A stretch of 58,982 bases of DNA, taken from positions 1 through 58,982 of the forward strand of contig NZ_ABCK01000030.1 in assembly GCF_000170755.1 (NCBI RefSeq). The letters run 5' to 3'. Below are positions 1-8,494 of this stretch, in pieces. The first letter of the stretch is position 1. Every line of letters starts with the position of its first letter. The notes under the pieces were generated by a model. It saw only the letters and a list, made by a program, of their open reading frames with translations. It ran no database searches and was not told the DNA's origin. The position numbers and the translations under genes were made by a program. Origin of the DNA: Lentisphaera araneosa HTCC2155 (lineage in GTDB: Bacteria; Verrucomicrobiota; Lentisphaeria; Lentisphaerales; Lentisphaeraceae).

Positions 1-2
1 TA

Positions 3-1280
3 AACAAGCTCAAATCTGAACTTGAAGAATTGCTTGCTATCCGCAAAAGTATGAGCCCGTATCGAGGCTTTAAGAACAGCAAGATTGACAATCAAGGTCT
101 TCATGGAAAAATCATGTGTGGCTATCAGGGTTGGTTTACCGCAAAAGGTGATGGCTCAGGGAGTGACTGGACACATTACAAAGCTGGCAAGGAGCTGAAG
201 CCCGGCTCCATAACCATCGATTTATGGCCTGACATGAGCGAGATGGATAAAGATGAAAAGTACCCTACTCCCTTTAAACATGCCGATGGTTCCACAGCTT
301 ATTTATTTAGCTCTTACAATGGCAAAACTGTCGACCGCCATTTTGGCTGGATGAAAGATTATAAAATTAACGGCGTCTTTCTTCAACGCTTTGGCGTCAA
401 CCTAAAACGTCCGGATTTGTACAAGAGACGCAACGTAATAACTCATCATGTACAAAGTGCCGCCAATAAACACGGAAGAACCTGGGCAATGATGTATGAC
501 CTTACAGGCTTTAAAGCGGGCGATATCAAAAAACACTTAATTCCAGATTGGGTGGCTCTAAAAGATAAAGTGAAAATAACTGAAGACCCCAGTTACCTGC
601 ATCACAAAGGCAAGCCGGTCATTTCTGTTTGGGGCATTGGCTTTGATAATGACCGGAAATACTCCCTAAAAGAAACCGAAGAGCTCATTGATTTTCTAAA
701 AAATGATCCGGTTTATGGTGGCAATACAGTCATAGTCGGAACCCCTAGTTTTTGGAGAGAAGAAACTCGAGATGCCTTAAAAAACTCTCGCCTTCACGAA
801 GTCTTGGCCAAAGCCGATATTATCAGTCCATGGACACCCGGTCGTTACAGGACTCCTAAACAAGCCACAGAGCATGCTCAGCAGGTCATTAAACCCGATG
901 TCAAATGGTGCGCTGAAAGAAATCTCGAGCACTACCCTGTGATCTTCCCCGGCTTCAGTTGGCAAAACCTCATGCGAACAAAAGGTCAAGATGCCAAACT
1001 TAACCACATCCCCCGCCTCAAAGGTCAATTCATGTGGACTCAGGCATCAGAATACAAAAAAGCCGGAGCCAAGATGCTTTACGTCGCCATGTTTGATGAA
1101 GTTGATGAAGCCACTGCCATCATGAAATGTACCAATAATCCCCCAGTGGGAAAAAGTAATTTCATCGATTACGAAGGCTTACCCAGTGATCACTACCTGA
1201 AGCTCTGCGGTGAAATCAGAAAAATGCTCAATTCCAAATCGACTCCCCCTCTCAAAATCCCCAGTCCTTTAAGGCCTTAA
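3..1280 (+). CDS. GH71/99-like glycoside hydrolase, 5' partial
   Basis: The reading frame is open to the left edge, so the N-terminus is outside the window; the TTG at 30 is only an internal codon. The first visible residues (NKLKSELEELLAIRKS) look like the end of another helical domain, possibly a sulfatase C-terminus, so the whole protein could be a fusion. The rest matches GH71/99-like proteins often annotated as xylosidase/arabinosidase. Seen are the start motif GKIMCGYQGWF, then TIDLWPDMSEMDKDE, a DRHFGWMKDYKINGVFLQRFG stretch cut here as DRHFGWMKDYKI and NGVFLQRFG, and a late VAMFDEVDEATAI motif typical of the family. Members are usually exported and act on alpha-linked glycans (family knowledge). 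Substrate cannot be read from sequence. The gene ends just before a hairpin-rich repeat. Confidence 0.75.
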   Translation, partial: NKLKSELEELLAIRKSMSPYRGFKNSKIDNQGLHGKIMCGYQGWFTAKGDGSGSDWTHYKAGKELKPGSITIDLWPDMSEMDKDEKYPTPFKHADGSTAYLFSSYNGKTVDRHFGWMKDYKINGVFLQRFGVNLKRPDLYKRRNVITHHVQSAANKHGRTWAMMYDLTGFKAGDIKKHLIPDWVALKDKVKITEDPSYLHHKGKPVISVWGIGFDNDRKYSLKETEELIDFLKNDPVYGGNTVIVGTPSFWREETRDALKNSRLHEVLAKADIISPWTPGRYRTPKQATEHAQQVIKPDVKWCAERNLEHYPVIFPGFSWQNLMRTKGQDAKLNHIPRLKGQFMWTQASEYKKAGAKMLYVAMFDEVDEATAIMKCTNNPPVGKSNFIDYEGLPSDHYLKLCGEIRKMLNSKSTPPLKIPSPLRP

Positions 1281-1296
1281 GGTTTTTTATTCATAA

Positions 1297-1443
1297 CTCC
1301 GGGCTGAACCCCGGAGCTTATTACATTTGCCGCCTCCGGCGACATGAATGTAATGTTGTTCAATTATACCCAAGGCTGACGCCCTTGGGCTAAGTTATGG
1401 CATGCCTTCGGCATTCAACCCGAGTCCCAAGGGGACGGTATAG
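1297..1443. repeat. Hairpin-rich repeat R1, copy A
   Basis: About 147 bp made of consecutive short hairpins: CTCCGGGCTGAACCCCGGAG, a long stem around CATTTGCCGCCTCCGGCGACATG cut here as CCGCC/GGCGG, CCCAAGG..CCTTGGG, and GCATGCCTTCGGCATTC. A second copy in the same orientation lies at 3175-3322. The pair brackets the AbiE genes. No protein is encoded. Confidence 0.9.
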
Positions 1444-1454
1444 TACGGCCTTTG

Positions 1455-2294
1455 TCACTTAAGAATAGCCTCCAAGTACCCCTTGATATCAATACATACT
1501 TGTTCTAAACTAAGGTCAAGCTTTAACTTTTTAGTAAAAGCTTTCCATCGAATTTTAATAGAAGGGTCATCGTAGAAGTATTCAGTGAGTGAACTAATGC
1601 CTTCAGAAGGATAGTCTGTGCCACGTCGCTTAAAAGTAGATACAATAGCCTCTTTAAGTATCTCTTCATCAAAACCAAATTGGGTACAGATGATCCAGAC
1701 ATCGTAGAAGTCCTTCATTCTACTATTCGCCAAGTCCAATAAAACCATAGCTTGTAGTTTCTCAGCTATTACAGTTTCACGATTATATACCTTAAGTCTA
1801 GGAGCTGGAAGAGTATCTATAAGGACTTTGAAGTCGGCTTCTGTCGCAGGGGGTGTTACGATGTCGCCCGTTCCCATATCAAGCTGCATAGGTATAGGTA
1901 TATGTCCAAGTTTAGACTTGAGAGTTACTCGAAGCCCTTGATACTCTTGGCTTTCTTTAATGGGGATAATTTTGATACTTTCAGCATCGTATTCCATAGC
2001 ATCACCTTGCTCTACTTTGGTACTACAAATGTCGATGATAACTTGTTGAATATTGTTAGGAGAAATATCTCCTGTGATCAGGAAATCAGCATCTTTGGTT
2101 GGTCGAAAAGATTTATCACTCCACAAGATAAAAAGCATAGCTCCTTTTAAAGTGATTCGATTTTTATGCTCACTTAAACCAAGTCGATAAAGAAAGCGTT
2201 CTAAGGAATAACGGACCTGAAGGATGTTTGGGTTGATCCCCTGAGCCTTAGCTTGATTGCGTAAAAGCTGTTGAACTGATGCGGCCTTACTCAT
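1455..2294 (-). CDS. abiEii: AbiEii-type nucleotidyltransferase toxin
   Basis: Toxin half of a type IV (AbiE) toxin-antitoxin or abortive-infection pair; the family has a DNA-polymerase-beta-like nucleotidyltransferase fold and modifies RNA substrates (family knowledge). The sequence shows LKGAMLFILW followed by RPTKDADFLI, the position of the G-S / D-x-D nucleotidyltransferase core, and the second family motif ETVIAEKLQAMVLLDLANSR with MKDFYDVW. An ATG at 2339 would add 15 residues, but the ATG at 2294 overlaps the antitoxin stop as TAATG and matches the usual family start (MSKAASVQQLL), so I chose 2294 (279 aa). Translation is probably coupled to the antitoxin. The operon sits between two R1 repeats, which suggests an acquired or excisable cassette. 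Confidence 0.88.
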   Translation of the reverse strand: MSKAASVQQLLRNQAKAQGINPNILQVRYSLERFLYRLGLSEHKNRITLKGAMLFILWSDKSFRPTKDADFLITGDISPNNIQQVIIDICSTKVEQGDAMEYDAESIKIIPIKESQEYQGLRVTLKSKLGHIPIPMQLDMGTGDIVTPPATEADFKVLIDTLPAPRLKVYNRETVIAEKLQAMVLLDLANSRMKDFYDVWIICTQFGFDEEILKEAIVSTFKRRGTDYPSEGISSLTEYFYDDPSIKIRWKAFTKKLKLDLSLEQVCIDIKGYLEAILK

Positions 2295-2887
2295 TACAGC
2301 GACTCGATATAGGGCATCATTATATTTCTCATACGACATTTAGTGGCAAGTTCAATAAGTTCTTTACGTGATGTTTTTTTCAGTTGTATAGCTTCTCTTA
2401 GGGCTTCCAAGGCAACATCGATACCGACTTTATTTCGATGTTTGAAACAGTCTACCACTGTTTTAGTAGGGCTGTAAACTTTGATAGTAGCACCTGAAAT
2501 ATCGTGCTCTTCAATTCCCAATTGATAAAGTTCTTTATTTGGGTGAATATACTGGATATCGTATTCATCAAGTTTAGCTTCTTTGACTCCTTGAGGTAGT
2601 GATATCCAATGGTCGTAAGGTAGTTGAGTACCTATTTCATGAAAGTGAAGAGCTGATATGAGGCAGAAAACCGCTTTAGGGATCTTATGAGCAAGTTCTA
2701 CGTAAGTAGAGTGAGCATCCATGCCTTCTTCATTAATCCGATAGAGGCCACGAGAAAGGGAGTAAACCTGACCTCGGTCCCTTAGTCTATAAAGAGTTTT
2801 AGGTGCAATCCCAGCATTAAGGATATCACGTGTTCTATGAACTCCATTGTTTGATCGGAGAAATTCTAGTGCTTGTTCTTGCTTCAT
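2294..2887 (-). CDS. abiEi: AbiEi-type antitoxin (transcriptional repressor)
   Basis: 197 aa, first gene of the AbiE operon. The N-terminal half is a winged helix typical of AbiEi antitoxins (ALEFLRSNNGVHRTRDIL, then IAPKTLYRLRDRGQVYSLSRG cut here after TLYRLRDRGQVYSL, and RGLYRI). The C-terminal part has the FCLISALHFHEIGTQLP and KTVVDCFKHRNKVG motifs of the AbiEi C-terminal domain. Family members neutralise AbiEii without binding it directly and repress their own promoter. The stop codon overlaps the toxin start by one base. An AT-rich region with several overlapping ATATAT stretches lies just upstream (2890-2960) and is the likely autoregulated promoter/operator. Confidence 0.88.
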   Translation of the reverse strand: MKQEQALEFLRSNNGVHRTRDILNAGIAPKTLYRLRDRGQVYSLSRGLYRINEEGMDAHSTYVELAHKIPKAVFCLISALHFHEIGTQLPYDHWISLPQGVKEAKLDEYDIQYIHPNKELYQLGIEEHDISGATIKVYSPTKTVVDCFKHRNKVGIDVALEALREAIQLKKTSRKELIELATKCRMRNIMMPYIESL

Positions 2888-2970
2888 TGATTGATGATCA
2901 TAGTTATATTAATTACTATATTTAATTATATATATAGTTTTAATTATAACAAGTTATTTCTGATACCATG
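2888..2970 (-). promoter_or_regulatory. AT-rich promoter/operator region of AbiE operon
   Basis: Very AT-rich segment with repeated ATTATA/ATATAT elements directly upstream of abiEi. It is a plausible promoter and operator because AbiEi proteins bind inverted repeats upstream of themselves. No exact -10/-35 could be fixed. Confidence 0.4.
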
Positions 2971-3174
2971 GCATTATATCTTATAAAACCGACCAGTATT
3001 TACCTAAATTAAGTGCGAAGAATAATTATTGAAAATCAATAATTAAAAATTGCCAAAGTAGCTGGAGAAGTTGACCACTATATCAAACAGGGAGCGAATG
3101 TGATAAGGTAGTCCTCGAAGAGGCATACTTGTATACATATTGGCCGTCTTCGACGATCGAGGATTTTTACCTAC

Positions 3175-3322
3175 CTCCGGGCTAAACCCCGATGCTTATT
3201 ACATTTGCCGCCTCCGGCGACATGAATGTAATGTTGAGCAATTATACCTCACGACTGACGCCATTGGGCTAAGTTATGGCATGCCTTCGGCATTCAACCC
3301 GAGTTCCAAGGGGACGGTATAG
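3175..3322. repeat. Hairpin-rich repeat R1, copy B
   Basis: Second, slightly diverged copy of the repeat at 1297-1443, same orientation. The block TTATTACATTTGCCGCC to ATGAATGTAATGTTG is nearly identical between copies, as is GCATGCCTTCGGCATTCAAC. Changes cluster in stems (for example the CCCAAGG..CCTTGGG stem is damaged here). A 60-codon open frame crosses it, but it is repeat DNA and not a gene. Confidence 0.9.
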
Positions 3323-3478
3323 AAACCTATATCATGCCGACCGCATTCAAATTGAGCCCCACTGTGACGATATAAATCCCTATACCATACCTTCGGCGCC
3401 ACTTTTACAAAAGTTTCTTTAAAACCACAGGCTATTTTCACACTCTAAAAAATCATTATTTAATTTTTTTCAAAAATA

Positions 3479-3510
3479 CCGTAATAAACACTCAGGCTGT
3501 ATTATATAGC
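3479..3510 (+). promoter_or_regulatory. Class I promoter-like element (sulfatase 3543)
   Basis: CCGTAATAAA-N14-TATATAGC, ending 32 nt before the ATG at 3543. The upstream context TTTTTTTCAAAAATAC resembles that in front of the ECF sigma gene at 45949. Confidence 0.6.
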
Positions 3511-3542
3511 AATATCGGACATAATGAATTTGCAGGGTAAAC

Positions 3543-5096
3543 ATGAACAAAGTTTTAAAATTTTTATTCACTCATTTAATCTTGGGCTCAACTTTTCTCA
3601 TCGCTCAGGATAAACCAAACTTCATATTTATTTTAGTTGATGACATGCCTTGGTTTGGTACTTCCGTTGAGCAAATGGAAGGTGAAAGTGCATCAAAAAT
3701 GACTTATAGGCGAACGCCGAATATTGCGAGTATCGCAGAAAATGGTATGACTTTTTCAAATGCCTATGCAGCTGCGGGAATGTGTGCCCCTTCTCGATCT
3801 TCGATTCAAAGTGGCGTCAGCCCTGCAAAAACACTTTTCAGTGGCAATGGTGGTTTTGGAGAAAAGTCTCCAAAAGAAGTTGAGTATCCCCTCAGCAAAA
3901 AAAATGAAAAGTGCCTGCTCATTGAACCCACTCCACTAGGAAATATTAACACCAAGTACCCAACTATTGGAACTTACCTCAAGAATCAAGGCTACGCTAC
4001 TGCACACATAGGTAAATGGCATATCTATGGTGGTGGTCCGGAAAAACATGGTTACGATGTCAGCTCTGGTGAAACGAGCAATGACGAGGGTTCTCCTAAA
4101 AACATCACAGATCCCAATGATCCTAAACGGATCTTTAGCATTACCAAAAACTCTATAAAATTTATTGAAAAACAAACTAATAAAGAAAAGCCTTTCTTTA
4201 TACAAGTTTCTCACTACGCAGAGCATTCAGCTCAAATGAGCTTACCAGAAACTTTAGCTTCTTACGAAAATGACCCTGCTATTAAGAAGATTAAAGACAA
4301 AAAATTCAAAAAAGAAGTTATCACTCACGGTGCCGCTGTAACCGATATGGATACATCGATTGGGATGATCATCGACAAACTCAAAGAACTCAATATCCTA
4401 GACAATACTTACGTCATTTTCACTTCTGATAACGGTAAAGGCTTACTACACGACAAACGCATTCTTAGAGGCAGTAAATGGTCGCTTTGGGAAGGAGGCA
4501 TTCGCGTTCCGTTTATGATCATGGGGCCAGGCATTGAAGCAAAAAGTCGCTGCAGTGAAAACATCATTGGTTACGATATGCTCCCAACTATCTATGAACT
4601 TGCTGGCGGCAATACCGAAGATATGCCAAACGTTGATGGCGAGAGTATTGCTCCCCTGCTTACCCAAGATGAAAGCACTTCTTTTCCTGCTAACAGAGCG
4701 CTATATTTTCACTACCCGCACTACAGAAATAACACACCTCAATCCATGATCATTAAGGGTGACTTCAAACTCTTCCGATTCTACGAAATCCCTGATCAGC
4801 CTTATTTATTCAAACTCAAAAATGATATCTCAGAAGAAGTTAACCTCGCTTCTCAAATGCCTGAAAAAGTCCAGGAACTTCAAAAAAATCTCGATGAGTA
4901 CTTGGAAAGCTCCAAGGCTTATTTACCTAAACCCAATACTGCGCTTGCTGAAGCTGTTGAGCCCGTCAATGTAGATAAGCTTTTTCCACCTTTATCTACC
5001 ATGGGGAAATTTGATCAGGAAACAGTTAAAAAAAGTAGAAAAACTGAAAAGAAAAATGAAAAAAGCAAAACAGCAAAGCAAGAGGTGGAGTCCTGA
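3543..5096 (+). CDS. S1 family sulfatase (CAPSR type), secreted
   Basis: 517 aa. Signal peptide at residues 1-21 (hydrophobic LFTHLILGSTFLIA then QDKPN). The N-terminal metal site is FIFILVDDM. The formylglycine Cys is C81 in MCAPSRSSIQSG. GKWHIYGG and the second metal site TSDNGKG follow. It should hydrolyse sulfate esters in the periplasm or outside the cell after Cys is converted to formylglycine; the glycan is unknown. The protein ends in a lysine-rich tail (KKSRKTEKKNEKSKTAKQ). ATG at 3543 has an AGGG Shine-Dalgarno 8 nt upstream and a class I promoter-like element. It is the first gene of an operon with the DUF1549/1553 and DUF1501 genes; the stop codon overlaps the proposed start of the next gene. 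Confidence 0.95.
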   Translation: MNKVLKFLFTHLILGSTFLIAQDKPNFIFILVDDMPWFGTSVEQMEGESASKMTYRRTPNIASIAENGMTFSNAYAAAGMCAPSRSSIQSGVSPAKTLFSGNGGFGEKSPKEVEYPLSKKNEKCLLIEPTPLGNINTKYPTIGTYLKNQGYATAHIGKWHIYGGGPEKHGYDVSSGETSNDEGSPKNITDPNDPKRIFSITKNSIKFIEKQTNKEKPFFIQVSHYAEHSAQMSLPETLASYENDPAIKKIKDKKFKKEVITHGAAVTDMDTSIGMIIDKLKELNILDNTYVIFTSDNGKGLLHDKRILRGSKWSLWEGGIRVPFMIMGPGIEAKSRCSENIIGYDMLPTIYELAGGNTEDMPNVDGESIAPLLTQDESTSFPANRALYFHYPHYRNNTPQSMIIKGDFKLFRFYEIPDQPYLFKLKNDISEEVNLASQMPEKVQELQKNLDEYLESSKAYLPKPNTALAEAVEPVNVDKLFPPLSTMGKFDQETVKKSRKTEKKNEKSKTAKQEVES

Positions 5097-6949
5097 AACA
5101 ACTTGCCATTTGTCTTTTAGTCGGGCTTTTTGTAAGTCCGGCCTTTGCTATTCCTAAGCAAACGCAAACAAAAATTGCTTATACAATCGATAAATATGTC
5201 GTCCAAGGTCTGAAAGCTAAAAACAAAAAACCCATGCCCGCCCTGGATGACGAAACTTTTGTACGTAGAATTTATCTAGATATTGCCGGTCGAATCCCCA
5301 CATATTGGGAATATCAGCAATTCATGAAAATGCCCGCCAAAACCCGTCGCTCGGACCTCATTGACAAACTCATGGACTCTCCCGCCTATGTTAGTCATTT
5401 TTACAATTACTGGGTAGATACTCTCAGGGCCACAACTTGGATGAAGAAATCTGATGGTGGCCCCTACCTCCATTGGATTAAAAAAAGCATCGCCGACAAC
5501 AAACCCTACAATCAGTTTGTTTATGAATTAGTTTCAGCTGAGGGCCCGCTTTATAAGCCTGGCAATGGTGCAGCAGGTTATTACTTGCGCGATTATAGAA
5601 TGCCCTTAGATAATGTGGCCAGCACTATGCAGGTCTTTCTTGCCACCAGCATGGTTTGCGCTCAATGCCATGATCACCCCTACAATGACTGGACCCAAAT
5701 GGATTTCTACAAAATTGCGGCCTTCACCCATGGCACAGAAACGAACGCCAAAAATGTTGATATGCATACCGTGGCAAAAATCCAAAACCATCTCAATAAT
5801 TCATCATCCAGCAAGTCTAAAAAAGGCAAAGTGAACGACACCCCATTGCGTCCACTCTTTTTTGGCACTTACAACAGCGGCGCAGGTAAAATCAAACTTC
5901 CATCTGACTACGATTACGATGATGGCAAGCCTAATGAGCTCGTGCACGCAGGCGTCCCTTTTTCTCCCAAGGTGAAAATCAATTACGACCCCAGTAATGG
6001 TGCAAATGCGCGCGCCTACAAATTTAAGTTTGATAAAAAGAACACCACGACACAAGTCAATTCTCGAAAACACTTTGCGAAATGGATCGTATCGACTGAA
6101 AACCCAATGTTCACAAAGACCATCGTCAATCGCCTCTGGCATCGCATTATGGGCGCCCCACTCATTGGTGAAAACCTAGATATAACTCCCGAAGAATTTG
6201 GTAAAAACCCCGCTCTGACTAAGTACCTTATCAAAATCATGCAAGGTCTTAAATACGATCAAAAAATGTTTATGAAAATCATTTATAAGAGTCGTATCTA
6301 TCAACGCCAGAGTCACGACCAAGTGCCAGAAGACTACCTTTTTAGTGGGCCCATCATGACTCGCCTGAGTGCTGAGCAAATATGGGATTCACTCATCACT
6401 ATCCGTACAAAAACCCCCGATGAGGGACTTAGCGTGCCAGACAAAGTTATCGCTCATTATATTTACGAAAATCTAGCGAGTAAATCTGTCGCTGAGAAAG
6501 CTGAGTATATGAAAAACAGTAAATTCGAGATCAAAAAAATAGAAAAAAAACTTGAGCCAAATCAAAACTTTGGTCGTTACAGTAAAAGAAAAAAGTTAGT
6601 TCGTGCCTCAGAAGGTAGATCTCCAGCTGATAGCGGCTCGATGCTTCACATCTTTGGCCAATCGTCACGTGAAGTCACTGACGACTCCAAAAAAGAAGCC
6701 AATATCCCCCAGGCATTGGCACTATTGAATGACGATCAATTTAGTTTTAATAAAATTTCGACCTATGACTTAATCCAGCAAAAATCTGATAAAGAAGAAC
6801 AACTCGAGCTTATATACCTATCTCTACTCTCACGTAAGCCAAATGAACATGACTTAAATGTGTTTAAGCAAGCAATCGACAATGGTTTCACAATTGATGA
6901 CTTTTATTGGGCTCTGCTCAACTCACTTGAGTTTAAACTAAAAAGGTAA
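5093..6949 (+). CDS. DUF1549/DUF1553 protein with CxxCH motif; probable CTG start
   Basis: DUF1549 (LDDETFVRRIYLDIAGRIPT) and DUF1553 (AKWIVSTENPMFTKTIVNRLW) are both present, with the typical VCAQCHDHPYNDW motif between them. Such proteins are common in PVC bacteria next to DUF1501 genes and are thought to be exported, c-type-cytochrome-like partners; biochemical function is not established. The first ATG in frame (5234) would remove the secretion signal. Reading back to the CTG at 5093 gives LKQLAICLLVGLFVSPAFA, a clean signal peptide, preceded by AGAGG about 7 nt upstream. That CTG overlaps the sulfatase TGA as CTGA, so translation is probably coupled. The domains are certain; the non-canonical start is inferred. 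With that start the protein is 618 aa. Next gene follows after 6 bp. Confidence 0.9.
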   Translation: MKQLAICLLVGLFVSPAFAIPKQTQTKIAYTIDKYVVQGLKAKNKKPMPALDDETFVRRIYLDIAGRIPTYWEYQQFMKMPAKTRRSDLIDKLMDSPAYVSHFYNYWVDTLRATTWMKKSDGGPYLHWIKKSIADNKPYNQFVYELVSAEGPLYKPGNGAAGYYLRDYRMPLDNVASTMQVFLATSMVCAQCHDHPYNDWTQMDFYKIAAFTHGTETNAKNVDMHTVAKIQNHLNNSSSSKSKKGKVNDTPLRPLFFGTYNSGAGKIKLPSDYDYDDGKPNELVHAGVPFSPKVKINYDPSNGANARAYKFKFDKKNTTTQVNSRKHFAKWIVSTENPMFTKTIVNRLWHRIMGAPLIGENLDITPEEFGKNPALTKYLIKIMQGLKYDQKMFMKIIYKSRIYQRQSHDQVPEDYLFSGPIMTRLSAEQIWDSLITIRTKTPDEGLSVPDKVIAHYIYENLASKSVAEKAEYMKNSKFEIKKIEKKLEPNQNFGRYSKRKKLVRASEGRSPADSGSMLHIFGQSSREVTDDSKKEANIPQALALLNDDQFSFNKISTYDLIQQKSDKEEQLELIYLSLLSRKPNEHDLNVFKQAIDNGFTIDDFYWALLNSLEFKLKR

Positions 6950-6955
6950 GATGCA

Positions 6956-8233
6956 ATGAATAAGAAAACTCAATTTACCAGAAGAAAATTATTGCAAAGT
7001 AGTCTTACTTCCGCTGCGGGGCTCAGCCTCCTGCCATCTACAGTGCAAGCTGAATCAGAAACTTTTGACCAAAGTAAAGCCACTGTAAAATCTGTTATTT
7101 ATATTCATGTTGACGGTGGCCTCAGCCATGTAGACTCCTTTGATATAAAAGAGGCTAACAAAGATGCCATGCGCGCTTCTGAACCCATAAAAACTTCAGC
7201 AGATGGAATTCGCATCGGCAGATACTTTCCAAAACTCGCCAAGCAAATGCATCATTGTGCGATCATCAATTCCATGAGCAATACACAGGGGGCCCACAAA
7301 GAAGCCAATTACCTACTCAACACAGGCTATGAGCAGCGCGGTACAACTTTACATCCCGATTTAGGTGCCTGGATCGCACGCATGGCTCCCAGAACATCAG
7401 GGGAGATCCCTCCCTTCGTTAAAATTGGCCGCAGTAGTAGTTTGGGCTCTGGTTTTATGGGGAGTAAATACGCCGCTTTACCGGTAGGCAATCCTCAACA
7501 GGGTCTCAAAAATATTAAACTACCCAGAGATGTCAATCAAGACCTCTTTCATCGTCGTCTCGGTTTAATGAACTCTATTAATGCAGGATTTGCCCAGAAG
7601 CACAAACATAAACTCATAGATGATTACAAACAATCTTACTACGATGCCATAAAACTAATGCATAGTAAGGATTTAGAAGTTTTCGATATAAAGAAAGAAA
7701 AAAGATCCACTTTTGAAACATACGGCGATGAAGAGTTTGGACAAAGTTGCATCCTCGCTCGACGTTTAGTTGAAAAAGGCGTTCGCTTTATCTCCTTAGC
7801 CCATAAAGGCTGGGACTTTCATTATGGTATTTACGATGAATTTGATGAGTACGCAAACAGCCTCGACCAAGGTGTGGCAGCCCTTATTGCCGACCTCGAA
7901 GATCGAGGTCTTCTCGAATCAACTCTAGTCGTTGTCAATACCGAGTTTGGTCGTAACCCTGCGCTCAATGATCGTGCGGGACGCAATCACTACCCTATCG
8001 CTTACAGTAGTTTCCTTGCCGGGGGCGGCATAATCGGAGGTCAGAAGTATGGTAAAACAGATGAATTGGGTGAAAAAGTCGTCTCCGGAAAAGTTAGAGT
8101 TTCTGACTTTAATGCGACCATCGCAAACGCGGTCGGCTTAAACCTAAAACACGTCGTCACGAATACCGATGGACGTCCTTTTACAGTTGGAGACAAAGGT
8201 AAACCACTGACTCAGCTCTTTAAAAAGGCTTAA
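6956..8233 (+). CDS. DUF1501 family protein, Tat-exported
   Basis: 425 aa. The N-terminus TRRKLLQSSLTSAAGLSLLP is a twin-arginine signal. The body matches DUF1501, an alkaline-phosphatase/sulfatase-superfamily fold lacking the formylglycine Cys. Seen are YIHVDGGLSHVDSFD, SMSNTQGAHKEANYLLNTGY, the LVVVNTEFGRNPALNDRAGR motif and a late ATIANAVGLN. These proteins usually accompany DUF1549/1553 proteins in PVC genomes, as here; the substrate is unknown. ATG at 6956 preferred over 6951 because it is in frame and has AAGGTAAG at good spacing. Last gene of the operon that begins at 3543. Confidence 0.92.
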   Translation: MNKKTQFTRRKLLQSSLTSAAGLSLLPSTVQAESETFDQSKATVKSVIYIHVDGGLSHVDSFDIKEANKDAMRASEPIKTSADGIRIGRYFPKLAKQMHHCAIINSMSNTQGAHKEANYLLNTGYEQRGTTLHPDLGAWIARMAPRTSGEIPPFVKIGRSSSLGSGFMGSKYAALPVGNPQQGLKNIKLPRDVNQDLFHRRLGLMNSINAGFAQKHKHKLIDDYKQSYYDAIKLMHSKDLEVFDIKKEKRSTFETYGDEEFGQSCILARRLVEKGVRFISLAHKGWDFHYGIYDEFDEYANSLDQGVAALIADLEDRGLLESTLVVVNTEFGRNPALNDRAGRNHYPIAYSSFLAGGGIIGGQKYGKTDELGEKVVSGKVRVSDFNATIANAVGLNLKHVVTNTDGRPFTVGDKGKPLTQLFKKA

Positions 8234-8307
8234 GAAACATTTACGATAGTCCCTTAACAAGTGGATAGCGAAAATCCTCATCGCAAAGCGATGTAACTTT
8301 AATTAGC

Positions 8308-8330
8308 CCCACATGAAATGTGGGTTTTTG
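8308..8330 (+). terminator. Rho-independent terminator
   Basis: Perfect 7-bp stem CCCACAT-GAA-ATGTGGG followed by TTTTT. It ends the 3543-8233 operon, or marks DNA just outside the left end of the IS110 element. Confidence 0.75.
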
Positions 8331-8344
8331 TATGAGTATCAAAA

Positions 8345-8455
8345 ATTGTGTGCTTTTAGGTACACGACTTAAACAGCCTGCTTAGTTCCATACCTAGAGA
8401 TAGTATGAGAAGGCAGCCCTCGGCAAAGTCCACTTGCTAGCAGACCTTGCCTGAC
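8345..8455 (+). ncRNA. Candidate bridge RNA of the IS110 element
   Basis: IS110-group elements carry a bridge RNA in the non-coding DNA beside the recombinase gene (established for IS621). Here two stem-loops with internal loops can be drawn directly upstream of the transposase. The first is GCCT (8376-8379)/AGGC (8411-8414) enclosing CATAC (8389-8393)/GTATG (8403-8407). The second is GGCAA-a-GTC (8422-8430) with GAC-c-TTGCC (8443-8451). A short GTGT/ACAC stem precedes them. Two loop-bearing hairpins in tandem are the layout expected for target- and donor-binding loops. Confidence 0.5.
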
Positions 8456-8494
8456 GTTAATTAAGTTACCACAACAAACTAACGGAGAACTACC

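Noticed and set aside
3140-3322. Open frame of 60 codons downstream of the AbiE cassette
   Set aside because: It lies within repeat R1 copy B; no ribosome-binding site or domain, and the same DNA in copy A is not open in a comparable way.
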